From contig CAZWRK010000008.1 of NCBI GenBank assembly GCA_964635875.1, forward strand, positions 1 to 58,673: a stretch of DNA of 58,673 nt. Direction: 5' to 3'. Shown piece after piece: positions 8,468-16,272 of this stretch (position 1 is the first letter of the stretch; each line of letters starts with the position of its first letter). Below the pieces are notes generated by a model. It did not search any database and had not been told where the DNA came from. It worked only from the letters and a program-made list of their open reading frames with translations. Origin of the DNA: CAZWRK01 sp964635875. GTDB lineage: Bacteria > Pseudomonadota > Gammaproteobacteria > Burkholderiales > Aquaspirillaceae. Made by a program: the position numbers and the translations under genes.

Positions 8468-9769
8468 TCAACGCTTCCACAAGGTAATGCCGCTTAGAAT
8501 GCCTTGCGGAACATTGCGGTCGAATAGATAACCCACTTCGCGGCCATCGCTGCTCAATGCGCCCGCCACACGGCTATCGCTCTGCTGGGCCGAGAAATAG
8601 CCATTCGCACGAATATCGCCACTACTTTGTAAGAGCACGGTACCGACATCGGTGTGGCTCATTTGCAAGCCAGTCATAAACTCACGGCGGTTGAAATCGA
8701 CACTCAACCAACCGTTGTGGACTTGGGCTAACTCGACTTTTCCAGATGGTCGCAGCAAGTGGGCTTGGCCGCTTTGCAGCGCGAAACCAATCTTGCCTTG
8801 TGGGGCGTATGGGCTATTGAAATCGAAGGTTTGCTCGGTACGACGGAATAACACGTACTGCATATTGCCGATGGTGATATTCCAGTTTTTATTGAGGTCG
8901 GTGTACGCCTCGCTAACGGTATCGCCCTTCCATGCCGTTGACCAACGGCCCCACTTTAATTGGTCTTCACGTGGTTCGGGCGCGGACTGCGGCGTACTGC
9001 TGCGCGCGGCACGGCTTTCGCTAGCGCGATCAGGCTCACGCACGCTGTCGCGTCCGGTTTCACGCTCATCTTGGGCATTGGTGCCGTGCGCGCTCGGCAC
9101 GGACTCTAAGACGCTGGCAAATTCTTTGAGCGGCACTAGGCGCGGGGAGGTTTGTTGGCGGCGTAGCTCCAGCATCAAGCCATTATCCGCAGCGAGCATT
9201 TGCGCGCTCGCACCCGAGCACGGCCCCACACTCTCGGCCCGACATGCGTCGCTCAACGGTGCGACGATAATCGCGCCACGCTGCACCGAAGCCAGCAACT
9301 GCTCGCGATCGGCTTTGACGGTGAAATCGGTACCACGCACGCCAATCGCTGCGATGGGGGTATTGAGCCGGAATCGCTCACGCGCGGCCTCGCCCCAACG
9401 CCCCGTGACGGAACGCACCACGCCTTCTTCAAGCTTAAAGCGGATCGCGCCCGCTTGCGGCTGGGCGGCATTGAATTGGTAATCTTCGACTAACAAGCGG
9501 CTACCGGGGCGGACGCTGACCAAACCACCATCAACAAAACGAATATGCACATGGCCGCCTTCTGCGGTTTCAATGCGGTCGCCAATGTGAATGGTGCTGC
9601 CTCGTTGGATAGGCTGACGACTTCCGTCTTGCGCAATTTGAATACTCTGGCCAATCAGCAGGGTGACTTCGCCGACTTTTTCTGTCGCGGCATCGGCATG
9701 CCATGCGGTGAGCGATAACGCCACAACAAGGGAAAAACGCCCTATTTTATTCAACGAGGACTGAATCAT
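8468..9769 (-). CDS. FecR-domain periplasmic protein
   Basis: An exported protein of 433 residues with a Sec signal (FSLVVALSLTAWHADA). A FecR domain at about 20-200 follows, with GEVTLLIGQS, IHIGDRIETAEGGHVHIRF and the hallmark TPIAAIGVRGTDF. After a charged Arg/Glu/Ser-rich linker (about 220-260), a second beta-rich domain of unknown type completes the protein. FecR-domain proteins like this often accompany CHASE2 cyclases and are thought to bind cell-envelope ligands. Here the gene is 51 bases upstream of the cyclase, which supports a common sensing pathway. The ATG at 9769 is preceded by GGTGGGA; an ATG at 9781 in the same frame is an alternative. Confidence 0.85.
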   Translation of the reverse strand: MIQSSLNKIGRFSLVVALSLTAWHADAATEKVGEVTLLIGQSIQIAQDGSRQPIQRGSTIHIGDRIETAEGGHVHIRFVDGGLVSVRPGSRLLVEDYQFNAAQPQAGAIRFKLEEGVVRSVTGRWGEAARERFRLNTPIAAIGVRGTDFTVKADREQLLASVQRGAIIVAPLSDACRAESVGPCSGASAQMLAADNGLMLELRRQQTSPRLVPLKEFASVLESVPSAHGTNAQDERETGRDSVREPDRASESRAARSSTPQSAPEPREDQLKWGRWSTAWKGDTVSEAYTDLNKNWNITIGNMQYVLFRRTEQTFDFNSPYAPQGKIGFALQSGQAHLLRPSGKVELAQVHNGWLSVDFNRREFMTGLQMSHTDVGTVLLQSSGDIRANGYFSAQQSDSRVAGALSSDGREVGYLFDRNVPQGILSGITLWKR

Positions 9770-9931
9770 GTCCCACCACATTTCTTACTTTTTGCCAGAG
9801 GAACGCTATTTTTCCGCACTGGCTACTTGATGTATGTGTTCCCCATCACATTCAGCAAAAAAATGTCGTTGAGACGCGGCAAGCGCGCCAAAAATTGAGG
9901 CGTTTGCGGGAGGCCAAAGCTCGCGCCAAAG

Positions 9932-11179
9932 TCATTGAAAGGGACTTTTTCCATGATGAAAAAAACTGCTTCGGGGTGGGGTGGGTGGGGGTGGAACGTC
10001 ATCAAACATCAGACGTAGCAAGGTATCGTGGTCCATTTGCTCACCATTCAGGCTGCGCACCAGCAATTCGCTGGCTAAGAGCTGCGGAGAAAACACCACA
10101 TCCGGCTGCACGCGCCGAATTTTCTGTAAGTGCATGTTTTCATTGACCAGTGCCACAGTTCGAACATGTGGCGCAATTTCTTTCGTCGCCAGCACAATGA
10201 ACGCATTTTCAGCATCATCGGAACGCAGCGCCAAAATCGCTTTGGCTTTGCCAATACCCGCCTCGCGAAGAATATCGGCATCACTGGGATCCCCTTCGAC
10301 AATATCGACGGTTGTTGGGTAAGCGTGCTCGCGCCCCAGCGGCACAATCACCGTCACATCCCAATTTCGTTTAGACAGACCAGAGTAAATGCTATGCGCC
10401 AGCGGTGACACGCCGACAATGATGTAATGGTTTTTGCGATTCACAGTCGACATTCGTCCTTTTACAATTCGGGTCAAACTCCCGCCAATCACCGGCCCAA
10501 TAATCGCGCTAATCGAGGTCGCGAAGACGGTAATTCCAAACACAATAATGGACGTCGTCAGTAAGCGTGCGCCAGGAGAGACCGGCAAAATGTCACCAAA
10601 CCCCACGGTCGACATCGTCACCACCGAGAAATAAAGCGCGGTGCTCATATCGGTAATCGGTGGGCGAAATTCGTTACCGAGATATAAGGTCCCAAACACG
10701 GCATACATCAATAAAGCCGCCACACTCATGGTGGCAAATAGACTACTCGCCGCCAAACTACTGCGATTAAAACGCCGCCAAAATACAATCAGCAAGCAAA
10801 AAACAACCGCACTATAGGCCAGTGTTAAAGCCGAAACATCGCCTTTCCACAGCGCTAGCAGCCCCTCCACGCTCAACAGCAATAACGAAAAGAGCCATGC
10901 AATGCGGGCTTGCAGCGCCAAGCCTATCGACATGCACAACAGCCCCATCGACGTGACCGCTTGTGGAAAAGCCAGCAAGTCTGAGCGACTCAGAAAAGCA
11001 TGCCAATCACTAAAAAAGCCTTTGCGCGTCAGTAAAGCGACTTCTTTCGCCAACGGCTCCAATAATAAAAGCCCATTCACCCCAACCAGCAAAGCCAAGT
11101 ACCAATGCGCTTGATGAATCCATTTAATCGCGCTTTTTAGAGACTGCGCGGCGTATTGCCCGACTTGCCTGTAGTTCAT
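9932..11179 (-). CDS. kch: Kch-type potassium channel with RCK/TrkA-N domain
   Basis: An inner-membrane K+ channel, 415 residues against 417 in E. coli Kch. About six hydrophobic helices occupy residues 25-230, and the pore contains the selectivity filter TVGFGD at 191-196. The cytoplasmic C-terminal half is an RCK domain (YIIVGVSPLAHSIYSGL...VEGDPSDADILREAGI...ILALRSDDAENAFIVLA) that matches the Kch pattern closely, including the absence of a strict GxGxxG. The C-terminus is a Pro-rich tail (DDVPPPPTPP). It is transcribed alone from an A/T-rich upstream region. Function as a K+ channel is secure by family; the gating ligand is not known from sequence. Confidence 0.92.
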   Translation of the reverse strand: MNYRQVGQYAAQSLKSAIKWIHQAHWYLALLVGVNGLLLLEPLAKEVALLTRKGFFSDWHAFLSRSDLLAFPQAVTSMGLLCMSIGLALQARIAWLFSLLLLSVEGLLALWKGDVSALTLAYSAVVFCLLIVFWRRFNRSSLAASSLFATMSVAALLMYAVFGTLYLGNEFRPPITDMSTALYFSVVTMSTVGFGDILPVSPGARLLTTSIIVFGITVFATSISAIIGPVIGGSLTRIVKGRMSTVNRKNHYIIVGVSPLAHSIYSGLSKRNWDVTVIVPLGREHAYPTTVDIVEGDPSDADILREAGIGKAKAILALRSDDAENAFIVLATKEIAPHVRTVALVNENMHLQKIRRVQPDVVFSPQLLASELLVRSLNGEQMDHDTLLRLMFDDVPPPPTPPRSSFFHHGKSPFQ

Positions 11180-11379
11180 GTCAATAGAAAGCCTTTAAAA
11201 ATCATTTGCCGTGCGAACGGCCACGCATTGTGCCAAAAAGCAGTCATTTCACTCGAACTTTTATTAAAGCATTCAAAATAGTTCATTTTTTAAAGAAACA
11301 TAAAAAATACAATTTTCTAGAAAAACCTAAAGCCTCTATCCATAATGGCACGTATTAAATATTCACTTTCGAAGCCTTC

Positions 11380-11625
11380 ATGCAAACGCTCCCCCCAGCG
11401 GGCCACCGCCACGTCGCAGAATACCTACAAACACCCGAAGAAATCGCACATGACTTGAAGCGCTGTTTAGCCGAAGCAGGCGGTAACGCCGAGGTGCTCA
11501 TCGCCATTCAAGAAGACATCCAGCCTTACGCGCCCCGCCGACAACCCGATGCTTTAGGGCGTTCAAATGCTCAATCCGCAATTGGTTACAATGCCTCACA
11601 AACCATCACAGACAGCACACCATAA
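11380..11625 (+). CDS. Small protein with addiction-antidote-like N-terminus
   Basis: An 81-residue reading frame, possibly a relic. Residues 14-45 (EYLQTPEEIAHDLKRCLAEAG, then NAEVLIAIQEDI) resemble the N-terminal half of HigA-like 'probable addiction module antidote' proteins (COG3636 type). The helix-turn-helix that normally follows (about DIARARGM...LYKAL) is not found in this or the other two frames. No toxin gene flanks it and no clear ribosome site precedes the ATG. It may be a truncated antitoxin remnant or a small unrelated protein; expression is uncertain. Confidence 0.4.
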   Translation: MQTLPPAGHRHVAEYLQTPEEIAHDLKRCLAEAGGNAEVLIAIQEDIQPYAPRRQPDALGRSNAQSAIGYNASQTITDSTP

Positions 11626-11697
11626 TCGGCCTAATCTGCATTCAGACCTTCCGCACCGGAAGGCACCTTTTAAATGAATTCGCTAAGGATTTGCAAA

Positions 11698-12021
11698 ATG
11701 AACAAACTGTCTATGTTGGTTGCTGGTGTTGCGTTGACCCTTGCATCTGCCGCAAGTTTTGCTTCTGACGTGAAAGCGCCAGCGGTCGCGGCAGCCACTC
11801 AAGTCGCAAATTCTGCTGCGGACTCTGCAAAATCCGCCGCCGTTGACTCTGCGAAAAAAGCGGTGCACGAAGCCCAGCAAAACAAACACGATGCGAAAAA
11901 AGCTCTGCATGCAGCTAAAAAAGAAGCGCGCCATGACAAGAAAGAAGCGCACAAACAAGTGAAGCACGACAAAAAAGAAATGAAACAAGAACATAAAGCA
12001 GAACAAAAAGCCGCGTCTTAA
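11698..12021 (+). CDS. Small exported Ala/Lys/His-rich helical protein
   Basis: A 107-residue protein with a clear Sec signal (KLSMLVAGVALTLASAASFA, cleavage after about residue 23). The mature region is almost entirely A, K, E, D, H and Q in a heptad-like pattern (AKKALHAAKKEARHDKKEA), predicting a single long charged amphipathic helix. The ATG at 11698 has AAGGA ten bases upstream and replaces an upstream frame extension. A strong terminator follows. No family was recognised. It is most likely periplasmic and may bind anionic polymers or divalent metals through its Lys/His content; this is inference only. Confidence 0.75.
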   Translation: MNKLSMLVAGVALTLASAASFASDVKAPAVAAATQVANSAADSAKSAAVDSAKKAVHEAQQNKHDAKKALHAAKKEARHDKKEAHKQVKHDKKEMKQEHKAEQKAAS

Positions 12022-12058
12022 CTTGCAACGAAGGCCGCCCCTCTTTGTGCTGCACAAA

Positions 12059-12093
12059 GAAAAAGCCCCCCGCCAATGGCGAGGGGCTTTTTC
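12059..12093. terminator. Bidirectional terminator between the small helical protein gene and potI
   Basis: GAAAAAGCCCC pairs with GGGGCTTTTTC, with an inner CGCC/GGCG stem and an AAT loop. It ends both convergent transcripts. Confidence 0.9.
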
Positions 12094-12108
12094 CTTTTCA
12101 ACAACGCA

Positions 12109-12930
12109 TCAAGCCGCCAACAATTTCCGACGTTTCTCTGCGCGCGCCATCACGCGGTTTGCAATCACAACCAGTGCACTCACCACCACCACCGTAATCG
12201 TCGCCAAGGCATTAATCTCGGGGTTCAATCCCAAACGCACCCGCGAGAAAATCAGCTGTGGCAAGGTTGTCGATCCCGGCCCCGACAAGAAGGCGGTAAT
12301 CACCAAGTCATCCAACGACAAGGTAAACGACAGCAAAAAGCCCGAGGCCAGTGCAGGCGCGATCAACGGCAGGGTAATCACAAAGAACACTTTCAATGGC
12401 CGTGCGCCCAGATCCATCGCAGCTTCTTCGACCGAACGATCCATTTCGACCAAGCGCGAACGAATCACCACCGTGACATACGCCATACACAAGGTCACGT
12501 GCCCCACCCAGATCGTGAGCACGCCGCGCTCTTCGGGAAAACCAAACCACTGCTGCATTTGCACAAACAGCATCAGCATAGACAGACCGGTAATCACCTC
12601 GGGCATCACCATCGGCGCGGTAATCATCCCTGCAAACAAGCTTTTGCCCCGAAACGAGCCAAAACGCGCCAACACCACCCCAGCAATCGTACCCAACACC
12701 ACCGCCATTAAGCTCGCTAGAACCGCGACCTCCAGGCTCAGTTTAAGTGCAGAAATGACTGCGTCGTCTCGGAATAACTCGCCATACCAATGCAGGGAGA
12801 AGCCCCCCCACACCGACACCAGTTTAGACGCGTTAAACGAGTACAAAATCAAGATCACAATCGGCGCGTACAAGAAAAAGAAGCCGATCCCAAGGGAGGT
12901 TTTCCCAAACCACGACATTTTTTGACTCAT
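12109..12930 (-). CDS. potI: Putrescine ABC transporter permease
   Basis: Inner-membrane permease of the PotFGHI putrescine importer, 273 residues with six predicted TM helices beginning with IGFFFLYAPIVILILYSF. The cytoplasmic EAA loop that docks the ATPase is visible as EEAAMDLGARPLKVFFVITLP. It is the last gene of the transporter, 11 bases after potH, and a terminator follows the stop. PotI length and N-terminus match the family. Substrate assignment rests on the adjacent putrescine catabolic genes. Confidence 0.93.
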   Translation of the reverse strand: MSQKMSWFGKTSLGIGFFFLYAPIVILILYSFNASKLVSVWGGFSLHWYGELFRDDAVISALKLSLEVAVLASLMAVVLGTIAGVVLARFGSFRGKSLFAGMITAPMVMPEVITGLSMLMLFVQMQQWFGFPEERGVLTIWVGHVTLCMAYVTVVIRSRLVEMDRSVEEAAMDLGARPLKVFFVITLPLIAPALASGFLLSFTLSLDDLVITAFLSGPGSTTLPQLIFSRVRLGLNPEINALATITVVVVSALVVIANRVMARAEKRRKLLAA

Positions 12931-12941
12931 GGTCTTTCCTT

Positions 12942-13844
12942 CTAGTGTCGAGCCGCAGATCGCGCCAACATCCGCTCTTCACGCTTGTGAAGGAAGATAA
13001 TCGGAATAATCAGCAAAGCCACCATCACAATCGTGACCGCGCCCGCCATCGGCCAGTTATTGTTATCGAAGAATTCCATCCACAGCACCTTGCCAATCAT
13101 CAGCGATTCGGGGGTGCCGACCAGTTCAGGAATCACAAACTCCCCGACGGCCGGAATAAACACCAACATCGACCCCGCCACGACGCCATTTTTTGACAGT
13201 GGCAGCGTGACATTCAAAAACGCTTTCCACGGCGGACAGCCCAAATCCGAGGCGGCCTCAAGCAAGCGCCCATCCAGCTTCACCAAGTTGGAGTACAGCG
13301 GCAAAATCATGAACGGCAGATAGGTGTAGACCATCACGATTTGCACCGACAACGCTGTATGCATCAAGATCAACGGCTCTTGAATCACCCCCAACCACAG
13401 CAAAAACTGGTTGATCAGCCCCTCGTTATTCAACAAGCCCATCCACGCATAAACCCGAATCAAAAACGAGGTCCAAAACGGCAACATCACCAGCATCAAC
13501 AAAGTATTGCGCTTGCTTTCATCTGAGCGCGCAATCGCATACGCCATCGGATATCCGAGCAATAAGCACAACACCGTTGTCGTTAAAGCCACCGTGAGCG
13601 AGCTCATGTATGCAGCGGCATACAGCTCATCTCCGGCAATAAACAAGAAATTGCCGATATTGAGCGAGATATTGACCAAACTATCCGTAATTTCAACCAG
13701 TGGCCGATACGGAGGGCTGGCAATTTCGACCTCAGAAAAACTAATCTGCAGCACGAAGAAAAACGGCACCAAGAAGAACAGCAGGAGCCACCCATAAGGA
13801 ACCGCCGTTAACAAGGAACGGCCAGAAGGGAAGAAGCGTTTCAT
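12942..13844 (-). CDS. potH: Putrescine ABC transporter permease
   Basis: Second permease of the putrescine importer, 300 residues, with TM helices and an EAA loop (LEAASDLGCPPWKAFLNVTLP). The start is the ATG at 13844 (MKRFFPSGRS), whose first bases overlap the TGA of potG in an ATGA arrangement, indicating translational coupling. A longer upstream frame exists only because potG is read in another frame. It would form the heterodimeric channel with PotI. Confidence 0.93.
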   Translation of the reverse strand: MKRFFPSGRSLLTAVPYGWLLLFFLVPFFFVLQISFSEVEIASPPYRPLVEITDSLVNISLNIGNFLFIAGDELYAAAYMSSLTVALTTTVLCLLLGYPMAYAIARSDESKRNTLLMLVMLPFWTSFLIRVYAWMGLLNNEGLINQFLLWLGVIQEPLILMHTALSVQIVMVYTYLPFMILPLYSNLVKLDGRLLEAASDLGCPPWKAFLNVTLPLSKNGVVAGSMLVFIPAVGEFVIPELVGTPESLMIGKVLWMEFFDNNNWPMAGAVTIVMVALLIIPIIFLHKREERMLARSAARH

Positions 13845-14977
13845 TGTGTCAGCACCACCCCATCGTTCTCGCCCCAAGAGATAAAGACCGGCTCTTCCCA
13901 TGTCGGAGCAGGTTCATCGCGCCAGCGTGTGGCGGGAATGCTGGCTTTGACGATTTTCCCTGTCGGCAATTTGACGTGGTAAATCGAAAAGCCCCCCAGA
14001 TACGCAATATCGTGCACCACCCCAGCAGACAGATTATGGGTTTGACCTTCGGGCGCATGGCGCGACAGATTCAAACGCTCAGGGCGTAGCGAGAGCCAAA
14101 CTGGCATCCCCAGCGTTCCGGTAATACCGTGTCCCACAAAGATCCGACCCGCTATTTCAGGGGATTCAATCTCGACATAATCCGGCTCATCGACCGCAAC
14201 GTGGCCTTCAAACATATTGGTTTCGCCAATGAATTCGGCGGTAAAGCGGCAGTTGGGGTGTTCGTAAATTTCGCTTGGGCTGGCGACTTGCAGCAGTTGG
14301 CCTTCGCTCATAATCGCGATTCGGCCCGCCATCGTCATCGCTTCTTCTTGATCATGCGTCACCATGATGCAGGTCACGCCCACTTGTTCAATCAAGTTGA
14401 CCAATTCGAGCTGCGTTTGTTGGCGCAGTTTTTTATCCAGCGCACCAAGTGGCTCATCGAGCAGCAATAATTTGGGCCGCTTCGCGAGCGAACGCGCCAG
14501 CGCGACCCGTTGTTGTTGACCGCCCGACAGCTGGAACGGCTTGCGACCGGCGTATTTTTTCATTTGCACAAGGTCGAGCATTTTCTCAACCCGCGCTTCA
14601 ATTTCGGCCTTGGGCAGGCCGTCTTGCTTGAGGCCAAAGGCAATATTGTTCGCGACGGTCATATGCGGGAACAAAGCATAGCTTTGGAACATCATATTGA
14701 TCGGGCGCTCGTAGGGCGGCAGGTGGGTAATGTCCTGACCATCCAAAATAATCCGCCCTGCCGTTGGGGTTTCCATGCCCGCAAGCATCCGCAACAAAGT
14801 GGATTTACCCGAGCCGGAGCTACCAAGCAGGGCAAAAATATCGTTTTTATTGATCGTTAAACTGACGTGATCGACAACGGTGTTATCACCGAATTTTTTG
14901 ACGACTTCGACAATTTCTAGATACGGTTGACCGGATTTGGCCGCATTGGCCGGGCTCGAAGAAGCTTCCATCAGCAT
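13841..14977 (-). CDS. potG: Putrescine ABC transporter ATPase
   Basis: ATP-hydrolysing subunit of PotFGHI, 378 residues. Walker A is GSSGSGKST, the signature is LSGGQQQR, Walker B is LLLLDEP followed by LGALDKKLR, and the H-loop is MVTHDQEEA. The C-terminal third is a TOBE regulatory domain, as in PotA/PotG. ATG codons occur at 14977 and 14971; I chose the first, which has GTGGA upstream, but the second is possible. The gene follows potF after a short gap with an imperfect hairpin and overlaps potH. Confidence 0.94.
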   Translation of the reverse strand: MLMEASSSPANAAKSGQPYLEIVEVVKKFGDNTVVDHVSLTINKNDIFALLGSSGSGKSTLLRMLAGMETPTAGRIILDGQDITHLPPYERPINMMFQSYALFPHMTVANNIAFGLKQDGLPKAEIEARVEKMLDLVQMKKYAGRKPFQLSGGQQQRVALARSLAKRPKLLLLDEPLGALDKKLRQQTQLELVNLIEQVGVTCIMVTHDQEEAMTMAGRIAIMSEGQLLQVASPSEIYEHPNCRFTAEFIGETNMFEGHVAVDEPDYVEIESPEIAGRIFVGHGITGTLGMPVWLSLRPERLNLSRHAPEGQTHNLSAGVVHDIAYLGGFSIYHVKLPTGKIVKASIPATRWRDEPAPTWEEPVFISWGENDGVVLTQ

Positions 14978-15002
14978 CACAATCCACTTTTTGACAGGCA
15001 GC

Positions 15003-15059
15003 AGAAGACCCAACCGCCTGTTTCAGGGTTTATTAATCATGGTGCAGGGCGGCTTCTTC
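15003..15059 (-). other. Imperfect intercistronic hairpin between potF and potG
   Basis: On the minus strand GAAGCCGCCCTG faces CAGGCGG...CTTC across an A/T-rich loop. There is no T-run, so it is more likely an mRNA-stabilising or partial-termination element than a full terminator. Such a structure could give more binding protein than ATPase. Confidence 0.35.
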
Positions 15060-15087
15060 ATCAGAAGCGCCCCCACATCACACAGTG

Positions 15088-16191
15088 TTATTTACGGGTT
15101 TTGACTTCGGTCCACAGACGCGTTTGAATGCGCTGAATTTTGGCGTCCAGCGGCAACTGCACAAAGCTGGCTTTTTGAACTTCTGGGCTCAAATAAATCG
15201 ATGGATTTTTGCGATCCGCCGGACTCACCAACGCTTGGGCAGGGGTGTTCGGCACAGCGTAATGCACCGTGTTGGCCGCATCAGCATGGACTTTCGGACG
15301 CAAAATGTAATTGATGAACAACAGCGCGTTTTCTGCATTTTTCGCGTCTTTTGGAATCACCATGCTATCCATCCACAGCATCGCGCCTTTTTTCGGGGCG
15401 AGCACTTGCAGATCAATTTTGCGTTTGCTCTCTGCCGCGCGCGCGCGCGCGATGTTCAAGTCACCGCCGTAGCCCAGCGCAAGACACAGAGAACCATTGG
15501 CGAATTCATTGATATAACCGGAAGAACTGAAGCGGGTAATGTTCGGACGAATTTTCTTGTACAAATCCGCCGCCGCGCGCCAATCTGCCTCATCGGTGCT
15601 ATTCGGGTTTTTACCTAAGTAATGCAAGGCAATCGGCAGCACTTCAGCAGGGCTATCCAAAACAGACACGCCGCACGATTTGAGCTTACTGCTGTATTTT
15701 TCGTTAAACAGCAGATCCCATTCATTGTCTGGCATCGGCTCGTTGCCTAATGCGGCTTTGACTTTTGCGGTGTTGATACCGAGGGTGTTGATTCCATAGA
15801 AATACGGTACGGCGTACTTATTACCGGCATCAAACTTGACCATTTGTTGCAAAATCGCCGGATCTAAATTGCCGTAGTTTGTGAGTTTGCTTTTATCCAA
15901 CGGCTGATACACGCCAGCCTGAATTTGCTTGGCAAGGAACGCATTGGTCGGCACCACGATATCGTAGCCGGAGCGGCCGGTCAGAATTTTGGCCTGTAAT
16001 ACTTCGTTAGAGTCATAAACATCGTAGCGGACCTTAATACCGGTTTCTTTTTCGAAATCCTTAATGGTATTGGGGCCAACATAATCCGACCAGTTATAAA
16101 TATTCAGCACTTTGCTTTCGGCATGTGCCATCGGAACAGCCAGCGCTGCCAACACAGAAAGTGCTACCACTTTTCCGGTAAAAGTCCGCAT
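15088..16191 (-). CDS. potF: Putrescine-binding periplasmic protein
   Basis: Periplasmic receptor of the putrescine importer, 367 residues. A typical Sec signal (VVALSLAALAVPMAHA type, residues 1-24) precedes the mature start ESKVLNIYNWSDYVGPNTI, which matches PotF/SpuD. Family residues include YDVYDSNEVLQAKI, YGINTLGIN, CGVSVLDSPAEV and LALGYGGDLNIA. It is first among the pot genes and lies downstream of spuC, separated by two stem-loops. A short GC-alternating run encodes ARARA near residue 250. Putrescine preference over spermidine is inferred from the neighbouring catabolic genes. Confidence 0.94.
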   Translation of the reverse strand: MRTFTGKVVALSVLAALAVPMAHAESKVLNIYNWSDYVGPNTIKDFEKETGIKVRYDVYDSNEVLQAKILTGRSGYDIVVPTNAFLAKQIQAGVYQPLDKSKLTNYGNLDPAILQQMVKFDAGNKYAVPYFYGINTLGINTAKVKAALGNEPMPDNEWDLLFNEKYSSKLKSCGVSVLDSPAEVLPIALHYLGKNPNSTDEADWRAAADLYKKIRPNITRFSSSGYINEFANGSLCLALGYGGDLNIARARAAESKRKIDLQVLAPKKGAMLWMDSMVIPKDAKNAENALLFINYILRPKVHADAANTVHYAVPNTPAQALVSPADRKNPSIYLSPEVQKASFVQLPLDAKIQRIQTRLWTEVKTRK

Positions 16192-16214
16192 TTTACAACT
16201 CCTCTATGATGCTG

Positions 16215-16258
16215 TCGGCCGTCCCCATGACGGCCGAACAGCTCCGGCAAGGTGCCGG
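16215..16258 (-). other. Two stem-loops between spuC and potF
   Basis: The first hairpin pairs TCGGCCGTC with GACGGCCGA (16215-16237). The second pairs CCGGCA with TGCCGG (16244-16258). Neither has a T-run. They lie between the spuC stop and the potF start on the transcribed strand and probably set processing or relative stability of the two messages. Confidence 0.5.
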
Positions 16259-16272
16259 GGTGCCGGGGGATT

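Noticed and set aside
12023..12925. 300-codon plus-strand frame
   Set aside because: It is antisense to potI, which has full permease features; the plus-strand product is low-complexity Thr/Asn/Arg-rich and matches no family.
15440..15460. Alternating GC run in potF, possible simple repeat or phase-variable tract
   Set aside because: It encodes an ordinary ARARA segment in frame and is too short and imperfect to suggest phase variation.
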